NCBI GenBank assembly: GCA_947500965.1
Contig: CANMWW010000033.1
Coordinates: forward strand, 1-10,410
Source of the DNA: Alphaproteobacteria bacterium
GTDB taxonomy: Bacteria > Pseudomonadota > Alphaproteobacteria > CACIAM-22H2
Length of the DNA: 10,410 nucleotides
Direction: 5' to 3'
Below are positions 1 to 5,937 of this stretch, piece after piece. The translations under genes and the position numbers were made by a program. Position 1 is the first letter of the stretch. Every line of letters starts with the position of its first letter. The notes under the pieces are model-generated. The model searched no databases, was not told the DNA's origin, and saw only the letters and a program-made list of their open reading frames with translations.

Positions 1-470
1 AGGAGATCGGCGAGATCTCCGGCGGCGGCCGCAAGCCGCGCCCGCAGAAGGGTGGCGGCACGTCCCGCCACGGCTCGACCCGCAGCCCGCAGTGGCGCAA
101 GGGCGCCGTTATCTTCGGGCCGACGCCGCGCAGCCACGCCTTCGACCTTCCGAAGAAGGTCCGCGCCCTCGGGCTCCGGACCGCGCTGTCGAGCAAGCTC
201 GCCGAGGGCAAGCTCGTCGTGCTGGACAGGGCCGCCCTGGGCTCCGCGAAGACGAAGGACGTCGCCGTCCGCTTCAAGGCGCTCGGACTCGGTTCCGCGC
301 TGATCATCGATGGCGAGGCGGTCGACGAGAACTTCGCGAAGGCCGCGCGCAACCTGCCGGGGATCGACGTCCTCCCCCAGCAGGGCGCCAACGTCTACGA
401 CATCCTTCGCCGCGACGTGCTCGTCCTGACGCGCGCCGCGGTCGAGAAGCTGGAGGCTCGCCTGAAATGA
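1..470 (+). CDS. rplD: 50S ribosomal protein L4, 5'-truncated by the window edge
   Basis: L4 binds 23S rRNA early in 50S assembly, and its extended loop lines the peptide exit tunnel. In E. coli it also represses the S10 operon. The reading frame enters the window open: the first full codon is at base 3 and the stop TGA is at 468-470, leaving 155 residues of a protein usually about 200-206 long, so roughly 50 N-terminal residues lie upstream. The visible part begins in the tunnel loop and carries the family segment GGGTSRHGSTRSPQW followed by FGPTPRSHAFDLPKKVRAL. The C-terminal half matches the family's end, with NVYDILRRDVLVLTRAAVEKL. Its stop overlaps the rplW start by four bases (ATGA, 467-470), which suggests translational coupling. 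Identification is secure; only the start is unseen. Confidence 0.97.
   Translation, partial: EIGEISGGGRKPRPQKGGGTSRHGSTRSPQWRKGAVIFGPTPRSHAFDLPKKVRALGLRTALSSKLAEGKLVVLDRAALGSAKTKDVAVRFKALGLGSALIIDGEAVDENFAKAARNLPGIDVLPQQGANVYDILRRDVLVLTRAAVEKLEARLK
467..470 (+). other. Four-base start/stop overlap rplD-rplW (ATGA)
   Basis: The rplW start codon ATG (467-469) overlaps the rplD stop TGA (468-470). Such ATGA junctions usually let a terminating ribosome restart at once, keeping the output of two neighbouring genes in step. Coupling is inferred, not shown. Confidence 0.9.
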
Positions 471-781
471 GCGCGAAGAAGAAGGCACTCCCCCGGGAGA
501 GGCTCTACGGCGTGCTGCTGGCGCCCCACATCACCGAGAAGGCGACGATGGGCTCGCAGTACAACCAGGTGAGCTTCCGCGTGGCGCCCGACGCCACCAA
601 GCCCGAGATCAAGGCCGCGGTCGAGCAGTTGTTCAACGTCAAGGTCAAGGCCGTCAACACCGTGGTGGTGAAGGGCAAGACCAAGCGTTTCCGTGGCATC
701 GCGGGGCGCCGCTCGGACTGGAAGAAGGCCATCGTGAGCCTTGCCGAGGGCTCCTCCATCGACGTGACCACCGGCATCTGA
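467..781 (+). CDS. rplW: 50S ribosomal protein L23
   Basis: L23 sits at the exit of the ribosomal tunnel and is the docking point for trigger factor and the signal recognition particle. The 104-residue product has the normal family length. It shows the N-terminal APHITEKAT motif (residues 19-27), the TKPEIKAAVEQLF segment (about 44-56), and the C-terminal block GRRSDWKKAIVSL followed by IDVTTG, as in alphaproteobacterial L23. The ATG at 467 is chosen because it overlaps the rplD stop and has GGAGG at 452-456, ten bases upstream. The same frame stays open upstream to an ATG at 92, but that part runs inside rplD out of frame and has no L23 similarity. It lies between rplD and rplB, as in S10 operons generally. 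Confidence 0.97.
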   Translation: MSAKKKALPRERLYGVLLAPHITEKATMGSQYNQVSFRVAPDATKPEIKAAVEQLFNVKVKAVNTVVVKGKTKRFRGIAGRRSDWKKAIVSLAEGSSIDVTTGI

Positions 782-797
782 CGGAGGCTTGCGAACA

Positions 798-1625
798 ATG
801 GCACTCAAGACGTTCAAGCCCGTCACGCCGAGCTCCCGCGAGCTGGTCCTCGTCGACCGCTCCGAGCTGTGGAAGGGGCGTCCGGTCAAGTCTCTGGTCG
901 AGGGCAAGTCCTCGAGCGGCGGTCGCAACGCGCATGGCCACATCACGGTGCGGCACAGGGGCGGTGGCCACAAGAAGCTCTACCGCATCGTCGACTTCAA
1001 GCGTCGCAAGTTCGACGTCGAGGGCGTCGTCGAGCGGCTCGAGTACGACCCGAACCGCACCGCGTGGCTCGCGCTCGTGAAGTACTCCGACGGCGAGCAT
1101 GCCTACATCCTCGCGCCGCAGCGCCTCGCGGTCGGCGACAAGGTGGTGGCGGGCGACCGCGCGGACATCAAGCCGGGCAACGCCCTGCCGATCCGCAACA
1201 TCCCGGTCGGCACGATCATCCACAACGTCGAGCTCAAGCCCGGCAAGGGCGGCCAGCTCGCCCGTTCCGCCGGCACCTACGTGCAGCTGGTGGGCAAGGA
1301 CCAGGGCTTCGCGCTGCTGCGCCTGTCCTCGGGCGAGACGCGCCGCGTGATGGCCGACTGCCTGGCGACGATCGGCGCGGTGTCCAACCCGGACCACGCC
1401 AACCAGAACATCGGCAAGGCGGGCCGCACGCGCTGGAAGGGCATCCGCCCGACCGTGCGCGGCATCGCGATGAATCCGGTCGACCACCCGCATGGTGGCG
1501 GCGAAGGCCGCACCAAGGGCGGTCGCCACCCGGTCAGCCCGTGGGGCACGCCGACCAAGGGCTACAAGACGCGCAAGAACAAGCGGACCGATCACCTGAT
1601 CGTTCGCCGCCGCAACGCGAAGTAA
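798..1625 (+). CDS. rplB: 50S ribosomal protein L2
   Basis: L2 is one of the most conserved 50S proteins. It is needed for subunit joining and for forming the peptidyl transferase centre. The 275-residue product has the full family length. Recognisable parts are the N-terminal MALKTFKPVTPSSR, the RHRGGGHKKLYRIVDFKR segment (residues 53-70), and the signature MNPVDHPHGGGEG at 225-237, followed by the TKGGRHPVSPWG stretch. The conserved histidine in DHPHGGG is H230; this motif contains the histidine long discussed in connection with peptidyl transferase activity. The start is ATG 798, with GGAGG at 783-787. An in-frame TTG at 789 would add three residues but lies too close to that SD. The gap after rplW is 16 bases. 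Confidence 0.98.
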   Translation: MALKTFKPVTPSSRELVLVDRSELWKGRPVKSLVEGKSSSGGRNAHGHITVRHRGGGHKKLYRIVDFKRRKFDVEGVVERLEYDPNRTAWLALVKYSDGEHAYILAPQRLAVGDKVVAGDRADIKPGNALPIRNIPVGTIIHNVELKPGKGGQLARSAGTYVQLVGKDQGFALLRLSSGETRRVMADCLATIGAVSNPDHANQNIGKAGRTRWKGIRPTVRGIAMNPVDHPHGGGEGRTKGGRHPVSPWGTPTKGYKTRKNKRTDHLIVRRRNAK

Positions 1626-1635
1626 GGGGACCACC

Positions 1636-1923
1636 ATGGGTCGCTCCGTATGGAAGGGTCCGTTCGTCGACGGATACCTGCTCAAGAAGGCAGAGAAGGT
1701 CCGCGCCGGCGGCCGCAACGAGATCATCAAGATCTGGTCGCGTCGCTCGACGATCGTGCCGCAGTTCATCGGCCTGACCTTCGGCGTCTACAACGGGCAC
1801 AAGCACCTGCCTGTGCTGGTGAACGAGAACATGGTCGGCCACAAGTTCGGCGAGTTCGCGCCGACCCGCAGCTTCCACGGCCACACGGCCGTGGGCGGCG
1901 ACAAGACCGCCAGGAAGGGCTGA
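1636..1923 (+). CDS. rpsS: 30S ribosomal protein S19
   Basis: S19 is a 30S head protein that binds 16S rRNA together with S13 and contacts the A-site region and intersubunit bridges. The 95-residue product is the usual size. It has the typical N-terminus GRSVWKGPFVD, the WSRRSTIVPQFIG block (residues 34-46), and the signature GHKFGEFAPTRSFHGH at 68-83. The SD AAGGGG at 1624-1629 overlaps the last two bases of the rplB stop TAA and is six bases from the ATG. The gap to rplB is 10 bases. No unusual features; the identification rests on three conserved blocks. Confidence 0.98.
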   Translation: MGRSVWKGPFVDGYLLKKAEKVRAGGRNEIIKIWSRRSTIVPQFIGLTFGVYNGHKHLPVLVNENMVGHKFGEFAPTRSFHGHTAVGGDKTARKG

Positions 1924-1927
1924 TCCC

Positions 1928-2323
1928 ATGGGCAAGCAAGCGCGTCCGCGCGCCCTGCCGGAGAACGAGGTCCAGGCCGTCGGCCGGACCATCCGGACCT
2001 CGCCGCGCAAGCTGAACCTCGTCGCCGGGCTCATCCGCGGCAAGAAGGCCTCGGCCGCGCTGGCCGAGCTGACCTTCTCGAAGCGCCGCATCGCGCAGAC
2101 CGTGAAGAAGGTCCTGCAGGCTGCGATCGCGAACGCCGAGAACAACCACCAGCTCGACGTCGACCGCCTCGTCGTGTCCGAGGCCCACGTCGGCAAGTCC
2201 ATGGTGATGCGCCGCTTCCACCCTCGTGGCCGCGGCCGCTCGGCTCCCGTCGTCAAGTCGTTCAGCCACATCACCGTCGTCGTGCGCGAGACCGCTGACG
2301 AGCCCGCCAAGGAGTCCCGCTGA
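1928..2323 (+). CDS. rplV: 50S ribosomal protein L22
   Basis: L22 binds all domains of 23S rRNA, and its long beta-hairpin reaches the constriction of the peptide exit tunnel, where macrolide-resistance mutations fall in other bacteria. The 131-residue product matches the longer L22 form with an N-terminal extension before the core; E. coli L22 has 110 residues. Core motifs are RTSPRKLNLVAGLIRGKK (residues 23-40), AIANAENNH (66-74), the arginine-rich hairpin around 86-105 including RRFHPRGRGR, and SHITVVV at 113-119. The start ATG has AGGAAGG at 1912-1918 inside the end of rpsS. The stop TGA shares its last base with the rpsC ATG (TGATG), so translation of the two genes is probably coupled. 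Confidence 0.97.
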   Translation: MGKQARPRALPENEVQAVGRTIRTSPRKLNLVAGLIRGKKASAALAELTFSKRRIAQTVKKVLQAAIANAENNHQLDVDRLVVSEAHVGKSMVMRRFHPRGRGRSAPVVKSFSHITVVVRETADEPAKESR

Positions 2324-2325
2324 TG
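2321..2325 (+). other. One-base stop/start overlap rplV-rpsC (TGATG)
   Basis: The rplV stop TGA (2321-2323) shares its final A with the rpsC start ATG (2323-2325). This supports termination-reinitiation coupling and, with GGAG at 2311-2314, fixes the rpsC start. Confidence 0.9.
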
Positions 2326-3003
2326 GGTCAGAAAATCAACCCGATCGGCCTGCGCCTCGGGATCAACCGCACCTGGGACTCGCGCTGGTACGCCGACAAG
2401 GACTACGCGAAGCTCCTCCACGATGACCTCGCGTTGAAGAAGTACCTGACCGAGCGCCTCGCCCAGGCCGGCATCGCCCGCGTGGTGATCGAGCGCCCGG
2501 CCAAGAAGGCGCGCATCACGCTTCATTCGGCTCGTCCCGGCGTCGTCATCGGCAAGAAGGGCGCGGACATCGAGAAGCTGCGCTCCGACCTCGCCCGCAT
2601 GACCGGCAGCAAGGACGTCGCGCTCAACATCGTCGAGATCCGCAAGCCGGAGATCGACGCGCGCCTGGTCGCGCAGAACATCGCGGACCAGCTCGAGCGC
2701 CGCGTCGCCTTCCGACGCGCCATGAAGCGCGCGGTCCAGTCCGCGATGCGCCTCGGCGCGCTTGGCATCCGAATCAACTGCTCGGGCCGCCTTGGCGGCG
2801 CCGAGATCGCCCGCCTGGAGTGGTATCGCGAGGGGCGCGTGCCCCTGCACACGCTTCGCGCCGACATCGACTTCGGCACGGCAACGGCGAAGACCACGTA
2901 CGGCACCTGCGGCGTCAAGGTCTGGGTCTTCAGGGGCGAGATCCTCGCCCACGACCCGATGGCCGTGGACAAGCGCGCGCAGGAACAGCAGCCGGCGCGC
3001 TGA
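2323..3003 (+). CDS. rpsC: 30S ribosomal protein S3
   Basis: S3 lies at the mRNA entry channel of the 30S head and, with S4 and S5, contributes to mRNA helicase activity. The 226-residue product has the family N-terminus GQKINPIGLRLG. Its type II KH domain contains the GxxG loop as GKKG at 77-80 within RPGVVIGKKGADIEKL. The C-terminal S3 domain carries CSGRLGGAEIAR at 153-164, the EWYREGRVPLHTLRADIDFG segment, and TTYGTCGVKVW (191-201). The short C-terminal tail is polar, ending EQQPAR. The ATG overlaps the rplV stop by one base, with GGAG at 2311-2314. The KH loop and signature are intact, indicating a functional protein. Confidence 0.98.
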   Translation: MGQKINPIGLRLGINRTWDSRWYADKDYAKLLHDDLALKKYLTERLAQAGIARVVIERPAKKARITLHSARPGVVIGKKGADIEKLRSDLARMTGSKDVALNIVEIRKPEIDARLVAQNIADQLERRVAFRRAMKRAVQSAMRLGALGIRINCSGRLGGAEIARLEWYREGRVPLHTLRADIDFGTATAKTTYGTCGVKVWVFRGEILAHDPMAVDKRAQEQQPAR

Positions 3004-3028
3004 AGACAGTTTCCGGGGATAGACCACG

Positions 3029-3445
3029 ATGCTCCAGCCAGCACGCACGAAGCACCGCAAGGCATTCAAGGGCCGCATCCACGGCCTTGCCAAGGGCGGT
3101 ACGCAGCTCAACTTCGGCGCCTTCGGCCTCAAGGCCCTCGAGCCGAACCGGATCACCGCGCGCGAGATCGAGGCGGCGCGCCGCACGATCACGCGCCACC
3201 TGAAGCGCGTCGGCCGCGTCTGGATCCGCGTCTTCCCGGACGTGCCGGTCTCCAAGAAGCCCGCCGAGGTGCGCATGGGCTCCGGCAAGGGCACGCCGGA
3301 ACTCTGGGTGTGCCGCGTGAAGCCGGGCCGCATCCTGTTCGAGATCGACGGCGTGTCGAAGCAGGTCGCGCAGGAGGCCTTCACCCTCGCGGCCGCGAAG
3401 CTTTCGATCCGCACCCGCGTCGTGACCCGTATGGGCGAGGAGTGA
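3029..3445 (+). CDS. rplP: 50S ribosomal protein L16
   Basis: L16 helps organise the A- and P-site tRNA region of the 50S subunit and is a late-assembling protein. The 138-residue product has the normal length and begins MLQPARTKHRKAFKGRIHG. It carries FGLKALEPNRITAREIEAARR and, centrally, KPAEVRMGSGKGTPELWV. R82 in the VRMGSGKG motif corresponds to the arginine hydroxylated by the oxygenase YcfD in E. coli; whether this organism modifies it cannot be told here. The ATG is preceded by GGGGA at 3015-3019, nine bases upstream, in a 25-base gap after rpsC. It lies directly before rpmC, the standard order. Confidence 0.98.
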   Translation: MLQPARTKHRKAFKGRIHGLAKGGTQLNFGAFGLKALEPNRITAREIEAARRTITRHLKRVGRVWIRVFPDVPVSKKPAEVRMGSGKGTPELWVCRVKPGRILFEIDGVSKQVAQEAFTLAAAKLSIRTRVVTRMGEE

Positions 3446-3450
3446 GCGCG

Positions 3451-3648
3451 ATGAAGATCGCCGACATCCGCGGCAAGACCGCCGACCAGCTCAAGGACGA
3501 GCTCACCTCGCTTCGCAAGGAGCAGTTCAACCTGCGCTTCCAGCGCGCGAGCGGGCAGCTCGAGAACGTGGCGCGCATCCGCGTGGTGCGCCGCGACATC
3601 GCAAAGATCATGACCGTGCTGGCCGAACGCCAGCGCAAGTCGGCCTGA
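3451..3648 (+). CDS. rpmC: 50S ribosomal protein L29
   Basis: L29 is a small, mostly helical 50S protein next to L23 at the tunnel exit. The 65-residue product is the usual length. It shows the two-helix layout with TADQLKDELTSLRKEQFNLRF (residues 10-30), the turn RASGQLEN (32-39), and a second helix RIRVVRRDIAKIMTVLAER (42-60). The start ATG at 3451 is preferred over the in-frame upstream extension (open from 3310), because that extension lies inside rplP and has no L29 similarity. A strong SD GAGGAG at 3437-3442, within the last codons of rplP, is eight bases from this ATG. The gap to rplP is five bases. Confidence 0.97.
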   Translation: MKIADIRGKTADQLKDELTSLRKEQFNLRFQRASGQLENVARIRVVRRDIAKIMTVLAERQRKSA

Positions 3649-3665
3649 AGCCGGAGGAAGACCAG

Positions 3666-3911
3666 ATGCCTCGCCGCGTGCTCCAGGGTGTCGTGACCAG
3701 CGACGTGAACGAGAAGACCGTGACGGTCCTCGTCGAGCGCCGCTTCATGCACCCCGTCTACAAGAAGTTCATCGTGCGCACGAAGAAGTACCTCGCGCAC
3801 GACGAGTCCAACCAGGTGAAGACCGGGCAGAACGTGAAGATCCGGGAGTGCCGTCCGATCTCCAAGCGCAAGCGCTGGGAAGTCGTGACGGACGAAGCCG
3901 CCACGGCCTGA
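3666..3911 (+). CDS. rpsQ: 30S ribosomal protein S17
   Basis: S17 is an OB-fold primary binder of the 16S rRNA 5' domain. The 81-residue product begins MPRRVLQGVVTSD and contains KTVTVLVERRFMHPVYKKF (residues 17-35), the family's RNA-binding strand and loop. This is followed by AHDESNQVKTGQNVKIRECRPISKRKRW (44-71), which includes the conserved CRPISKRKRW block. MPRRVLQG-type N-termini and this length are typical of Alphaproteobacteria. The SD GGAGG at 3653-3657 is eight bases from the ATG. In E. coli this gene ends the S10 operon. Here only 16 bases separate it from rplN. Confidence 0.97.
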   Translation: MPRRVLQGVVTSDVNEKTVTVLVERRFMHPVYKKFIVRTKKYLAHDESNQVKTGQNVKIRECRPISKRKRWEVVTDEAATA

Positions 3912-3927
3912 ACGGGGGACACGTCCA

Positions 3928-4296
3928 ATGATCCAGATGCGTTCAAACCTCGAGGTCGCCGACAATTCCGGCGCCCGTCGGGTCCAGTGCATCAAGGTGC
4001 TGGGCGGCGCGAAGCGCCGCACCGCCTCGATCGGCGACATCATCGTCGTCTCCATCAAGGAGGCGATCCCGCGCGGCAAGGTGAAGAAGGGCGACGTCCA
4101 CAAGGCCGTCATCGTCCGCACCTCGAAGGAGCTGCGCCGCGGCGACGGCAGCGCGATCCGCTTCGACCGCAACGCGGCCGTGCTGATCGACAAGGAAGGC
4201 GAGCCGATCGGCACGCGTATCTTCGGGCCCGTGACGCGCGAGCTGCGCTCCAGGGGCTACATGAAGATCATCAGCCTGGCGCCGGAAGTTCTCTGA
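3928..4296 (+). CDS. rplN: 50S ribosomal protein L14
   Basis: L14 forms intersubunit bridges with 16S rRNA and, in ribosome hibernation, is a target of the silencing factor RsfS. The 122-residue product has exact family length. It starts MIQMRSNLEVADNSGARRVQCIKVLGG and continues with GDIIVVSIKEAIPRGKVKKGDV (residues 37-57), KAVIVRT (59-65), and a C-terminal RIFGPVTRELR followed by the KIISLAPEVL end. GGGGGA at 3914-3919 serves as SD, eight bases from the ATG. In E. coli this is the first gene of the spc operon. No separate promoter can be recognised in the short gap before it. Confidence 0.98.
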   Translation: MIQMRSNLEVADNSGARRVQCIKVLGGAKRRTASIGDIIVVSIKEAIPRGKVKKGDVHKAVIVRTSKELRRGDGSAIRFDRNAAVLIDKEGEPIGTRIFGPVTRELRSRGYMKIISLAPEVL

Positions 4297-4310
4297 GTTC
4301 GGGTGAAGCG

Positions 4311-4622
4311 ATGCTGAAGATCCGCAAGGATGACACCGTCGTGGTCCTCACGGGCCGCGACAAGGGCAAGAGCGGCAAGGTGCTGAAGGTCATGCCGAAG
4401 GAAGGTCGCGTGGTGGTGCAGGGCGTGAACGTCGCCAAGCGCCACACCCGCGGCCGGCCCGGGCAGCCCGGCGGCATCGTCGAGAAGGAGCTGGCGCTTT
4501 CCGCGTCGAACGTCGCCCATCTCGATCCCAAGGACAACAAGCCGACCCGCGTGGGGTTCCGCGTCGTGGACGGCAAGAAGGTCCGCTTCGCCAAGCGGTC
4601 CGGCGAACTCATCGATCGGTGA
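4311..4622 (+). CDS. rplX: 50S ribosomal protein L24
   Basis: L24 is an assembly initiator that binds the 5' end of 23S rRNA near the tunnel exit. The 103-residue product matches family length. The N-terminal KOW motif is clear in DDTVVVLTGRDKGKSGKVLKV (residues 7-27), followed by VVVQGVNVAKRHTRGRPGQPGGIVEKE (34-60) and a C-terminal VGFRVVDGKKVRFAKRSGE. The start ATG at 4311 comes 14 bases after rplN, with only a modest SD (GGTGA at 4302-4306). The upstream open frame to 3987 lies inside rplN and is a low-complexity shadow. The stop TGA (4620-4622) is followed after five bases by rplE. Confidence 0.97.
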   Translation: MLKIRKDDTVVVLTGRDKGKSGKVLKVMPKEGRVVVQGVNVAKRHTRGRPGQPGGIVEKELALSASNVAHLDPKDNKPTRVGFRVVDGKKVRFAKRSGELIDR

Positions 4623-4624
4623 TC
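4618..4624 (+). promoter_or_regulatory. Distal-type ribosome binding site of rplE (GGTGATC)
   Basis: GGTGATC is complementary to the GAUCACC part of the bacterial 16S rRNA 3' end, just outside the usual CCUCC core. It overlaps the rplX stop and ends three bases before ATG 4628. No GGAGG-type site is present at rplE, so this is the best candidate; its use is inferred. Confidence 0.5.
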
Positions 4625-4627
4625 ACC

Positions 4628-5170
4628 ATGGCAACCCGCCTCCAGGAAGCCTACCAGGGCAAGATCCGTCCGAGCCTCAAGAAGGAGTTCGGATACACGA
4701 GCGACATGCAGGTGCCACGCCTCGAGAAGATCGTGGTGAACATGGGCGTCGGCGACACCGTCAACGACATCAAGAAGATGGAGGCCGCCATCGGCGACCT
4801 GACGGCGATCACCGGCCAGAAGCCGCTCGTCATCAAGTCCAAGAAGGCGATCGCGAACTTCAAGCTGCGCCGCGGCCTGCCGATCGGGTGCAAGGTCACC
4901 CTTCGCGGCGCGCGCATGTACGAGTTCCTCGACCGCCTGATCACCATCGCCCTGCCACGCGTGCGCGACTTCCGCGGCGTGTCGGGCAAGAGCTTCGACG
5001 GGCGCGGCAACTACGCGCTCGGCATCAAGGAGCAGATCGTGTTCCCCGAGATCGACTACGACAAGATCGATAGCGTCCGCGGGATGGACATCATCATCTG
5101 CACGACTGCGAAGTCCGACGGGGAGGCCAAGGCCCTCCTGAAGGCCTTCGAAATGCCCTTCGTCAACTGA
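4628..5170 (+). CDS. rplE: 50S ribosomal protein L5
   Basis: L5 binds 5S rRNA in the central protuberance and contacts P-site tRNA. The 180-residue product has normal length (E. coli 179). Conserved parts are MQVPRLEKIVVNMGVGD (residues 27-43), the ITGQKPLVIKSKKAIANFKLR segment (61-81), LPIGCKVTLRGARMYEFLDRL (84-104), and ALPRVRDFRGVSGKSFDGRGNYALGIKEQIVFPEIDYDKID (109-149). Its GMDIIICTTAKSD ending is of the alphaproteobacterial kind. ATG 4628 is preferred. An in-frame GTG at 4619, overlapping the rplX stop, would add only three residues. The sequence GGTGATC at 4618-4624 can pair with the 16S 3' end and supports ATG 4628. Confidence 0.97.
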   Translation: MATRLQEAYQGKIRPSLKKEFGYTSDMQVPRLEKIVVNMGVGDTVNDIKKMEAAIGDLTAITGQKPLVIKSKKAIANFKLRRGLPIGCKVTLRGARMYEFLDRLITIALPRVRDFRGVSGKSFDGRGNYALGIKEQIVFPEIDYDKIDSVRGMDIIICTTAKSDGEAKALLKAFEMPFVN

Positions 5171-5197
5171 CGTCTCGAGCCGCGAGGACAGGATCCG

Positions 5198-5503
5198 ATG
5201 GCTAAGAAGAGCTCCATCGAGAAGAACAAGCGCCGCGAGCGCATGGCCAAGCGTTTCGGCGCCAAGCGCGCGAAGCTCAAGGCCATCGCCGGCGACCGCG
5301 CGCTGGACATGGAACAGCGCTTCGAGGCCGCGCAGAAGCTCGCCGAGCTGCCGCGCAACTCGTCGCGCGTCCGTGTCCGGCTGCGCTGCGAGCTGACCGG
5401 CCGCTCGCGCGGCAACTACAGGAAGTTCAAGCTCTGCCGCATGGCCCTCCGGGACCTGGCCCTCACTGGCCAGATCCCCGGCATGGTCAAGGCGAGCTGG
5501 TGA
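5198..5503 (+). CDS. rpsN: 30S ribosomal protein S14, long zinc-independent form
   Basis: S14 is a 30S head protein near S3, S10 and S19. The 101-residue length and the N-terminal MAKKSSIEKNKRRERMAKRF mark the long form; the short form with four zinc cysteines has about 61 residues. The core RCELTGRSRGNYRKFKLCRMALRDLA runs from residue 63 to 88 and ends in GQIPGMVKASW, the standard C-terminus. Of the four zinc-ribbon positions, C64 and C80 are cysteine while T67 and A83 are not, so zinc cannot be bound in the usual way. GAGGA at 5184-5188 is nine bases from the ATG, in a 27-base gap after rplE. Confidence 0.97.
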   Translation: MAKKSSIEKNKRRERMAKRFGAKRAKLKAIAGDRALDMEQRFEAAQKLAELPRNSSRVRVRLRCELTGRSRGNYRKFKLCRMALRDLALTGQIPGMVKASW

Positions 5504-5507
5504 GGAG
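5503..5507 (+). promoter_or_regulatory. Ribosome binding site of rpsH (AGGAG)
   Basis: AGGAG begins on the last base of the rpsN stop (5501-5503) and is nine bases from ATG 5517 but fifteen from ATG 5523. It favours the first of the two in-frame starts of rpsH. Confidence 0.8.
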
Positions 5508-5516
5508 AGTCCGGAC

Positions 5517-5915
5517 ATGGCGATGAGCGATACCCTCGGAGACATGCTGACGCGCATCCGGAACGCGCAATCGGCCCGCCAGGGCACCTGCGTGGTGCCG
5601 GCGTCGAAGCTGCGCGGTGGAGTGCTGGAGGTCCTCAAGCGCGAGGGCTACATCCGCGGCTACTACTCGGCCGAGAAGCGCAACGGCATCTCGGAGTTCA
5701 CGGTGGAACTGAAGTACCACGAGGGCACGCCGGTGATCCGCGAGATCAGCCGCGTGTCCAAGCCTGGCCGCCGCGTCTACTCGGGCATCAAGGACCTGCC
5801 GAAGGTCTATGGCGGCCTGGGCATCGCGATCCTGTCGACCCCGCGTGGCGTGATGTCGGATTCCGAGGCGCGCGCGCAGAACGTCGGCGGCGAAATCATC
5901 TGCCAGGTCTTCTGA
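5517..5915 (+). CDS. rpsH: 30S ribosomal protein S8
   Basis: S8 is a primary binder of the 16S rRNA central domain and in E. coli represses spc operon translation by binding its mRNA near rplE. The 132-residue product begins MAMSDTLGDMLTRIRNAQ and carries the signature GLGIAILSTPRGVMSD (residues 100-115), ending in the NVGGEIICQVF C-terminus. Two in-frame ATGs lie close together (5517 and 5523). The first is chosen because AGGAG at 5503-5507 is nine bases from it and fifteen from the second, and because alphaproteobacterial S8 often begins M-x-MSD. The gap after rpsN is 13 bases. Confidence 0.97.
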   Translation: MAMSDTLGDMLTRIRNAQSARQGTCVVPASKLRGGVLEVLKREGYIRGYYSAEKRNGISEFTVELKYHEGTPVIREISRVSKPGRRVYSGIKDLPKVYGGLGIAILSTPRGVMSDSEARAQNVGGEIICQVF

Positions 5916-5937
5916 CCGGCAGGAAAGGAGAGCACAC

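Noticed and set aside
869..1777. 302-codon second-frame open frame on the + strand inside rplB and rpsS
   Set aside because: The translation is R/A/P-rich out-of-frame reading of L2 and S19 with no family signature.
1534..3414. 626-codon open frame on the - strand across rplB, rpsS, rplV, rpsC and rplP
   Set aside because: It crosses five well-supported genes on the other strand, its product is low-complexity and R/A/V-rich with no family resemblance, and stop-poor antisense frames are expected opposite GC-rich coding DNA.
5173..5187. Small inverted repeat CTCG/CGAG before rpsN, considered as a regulatory hairpin or terminator
   Set aside because: The stem is only four bases plus a G-U pair with no T-run. 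Such pairs are frequent by chance in this base composition.
4271..5638. 455-codon open frame on the - strand across rplX, rplE, rpsN and the start of rpsH
   Set aside because: Same explanation: antisense to intact ribosomal protein genes, no recognisable domain.
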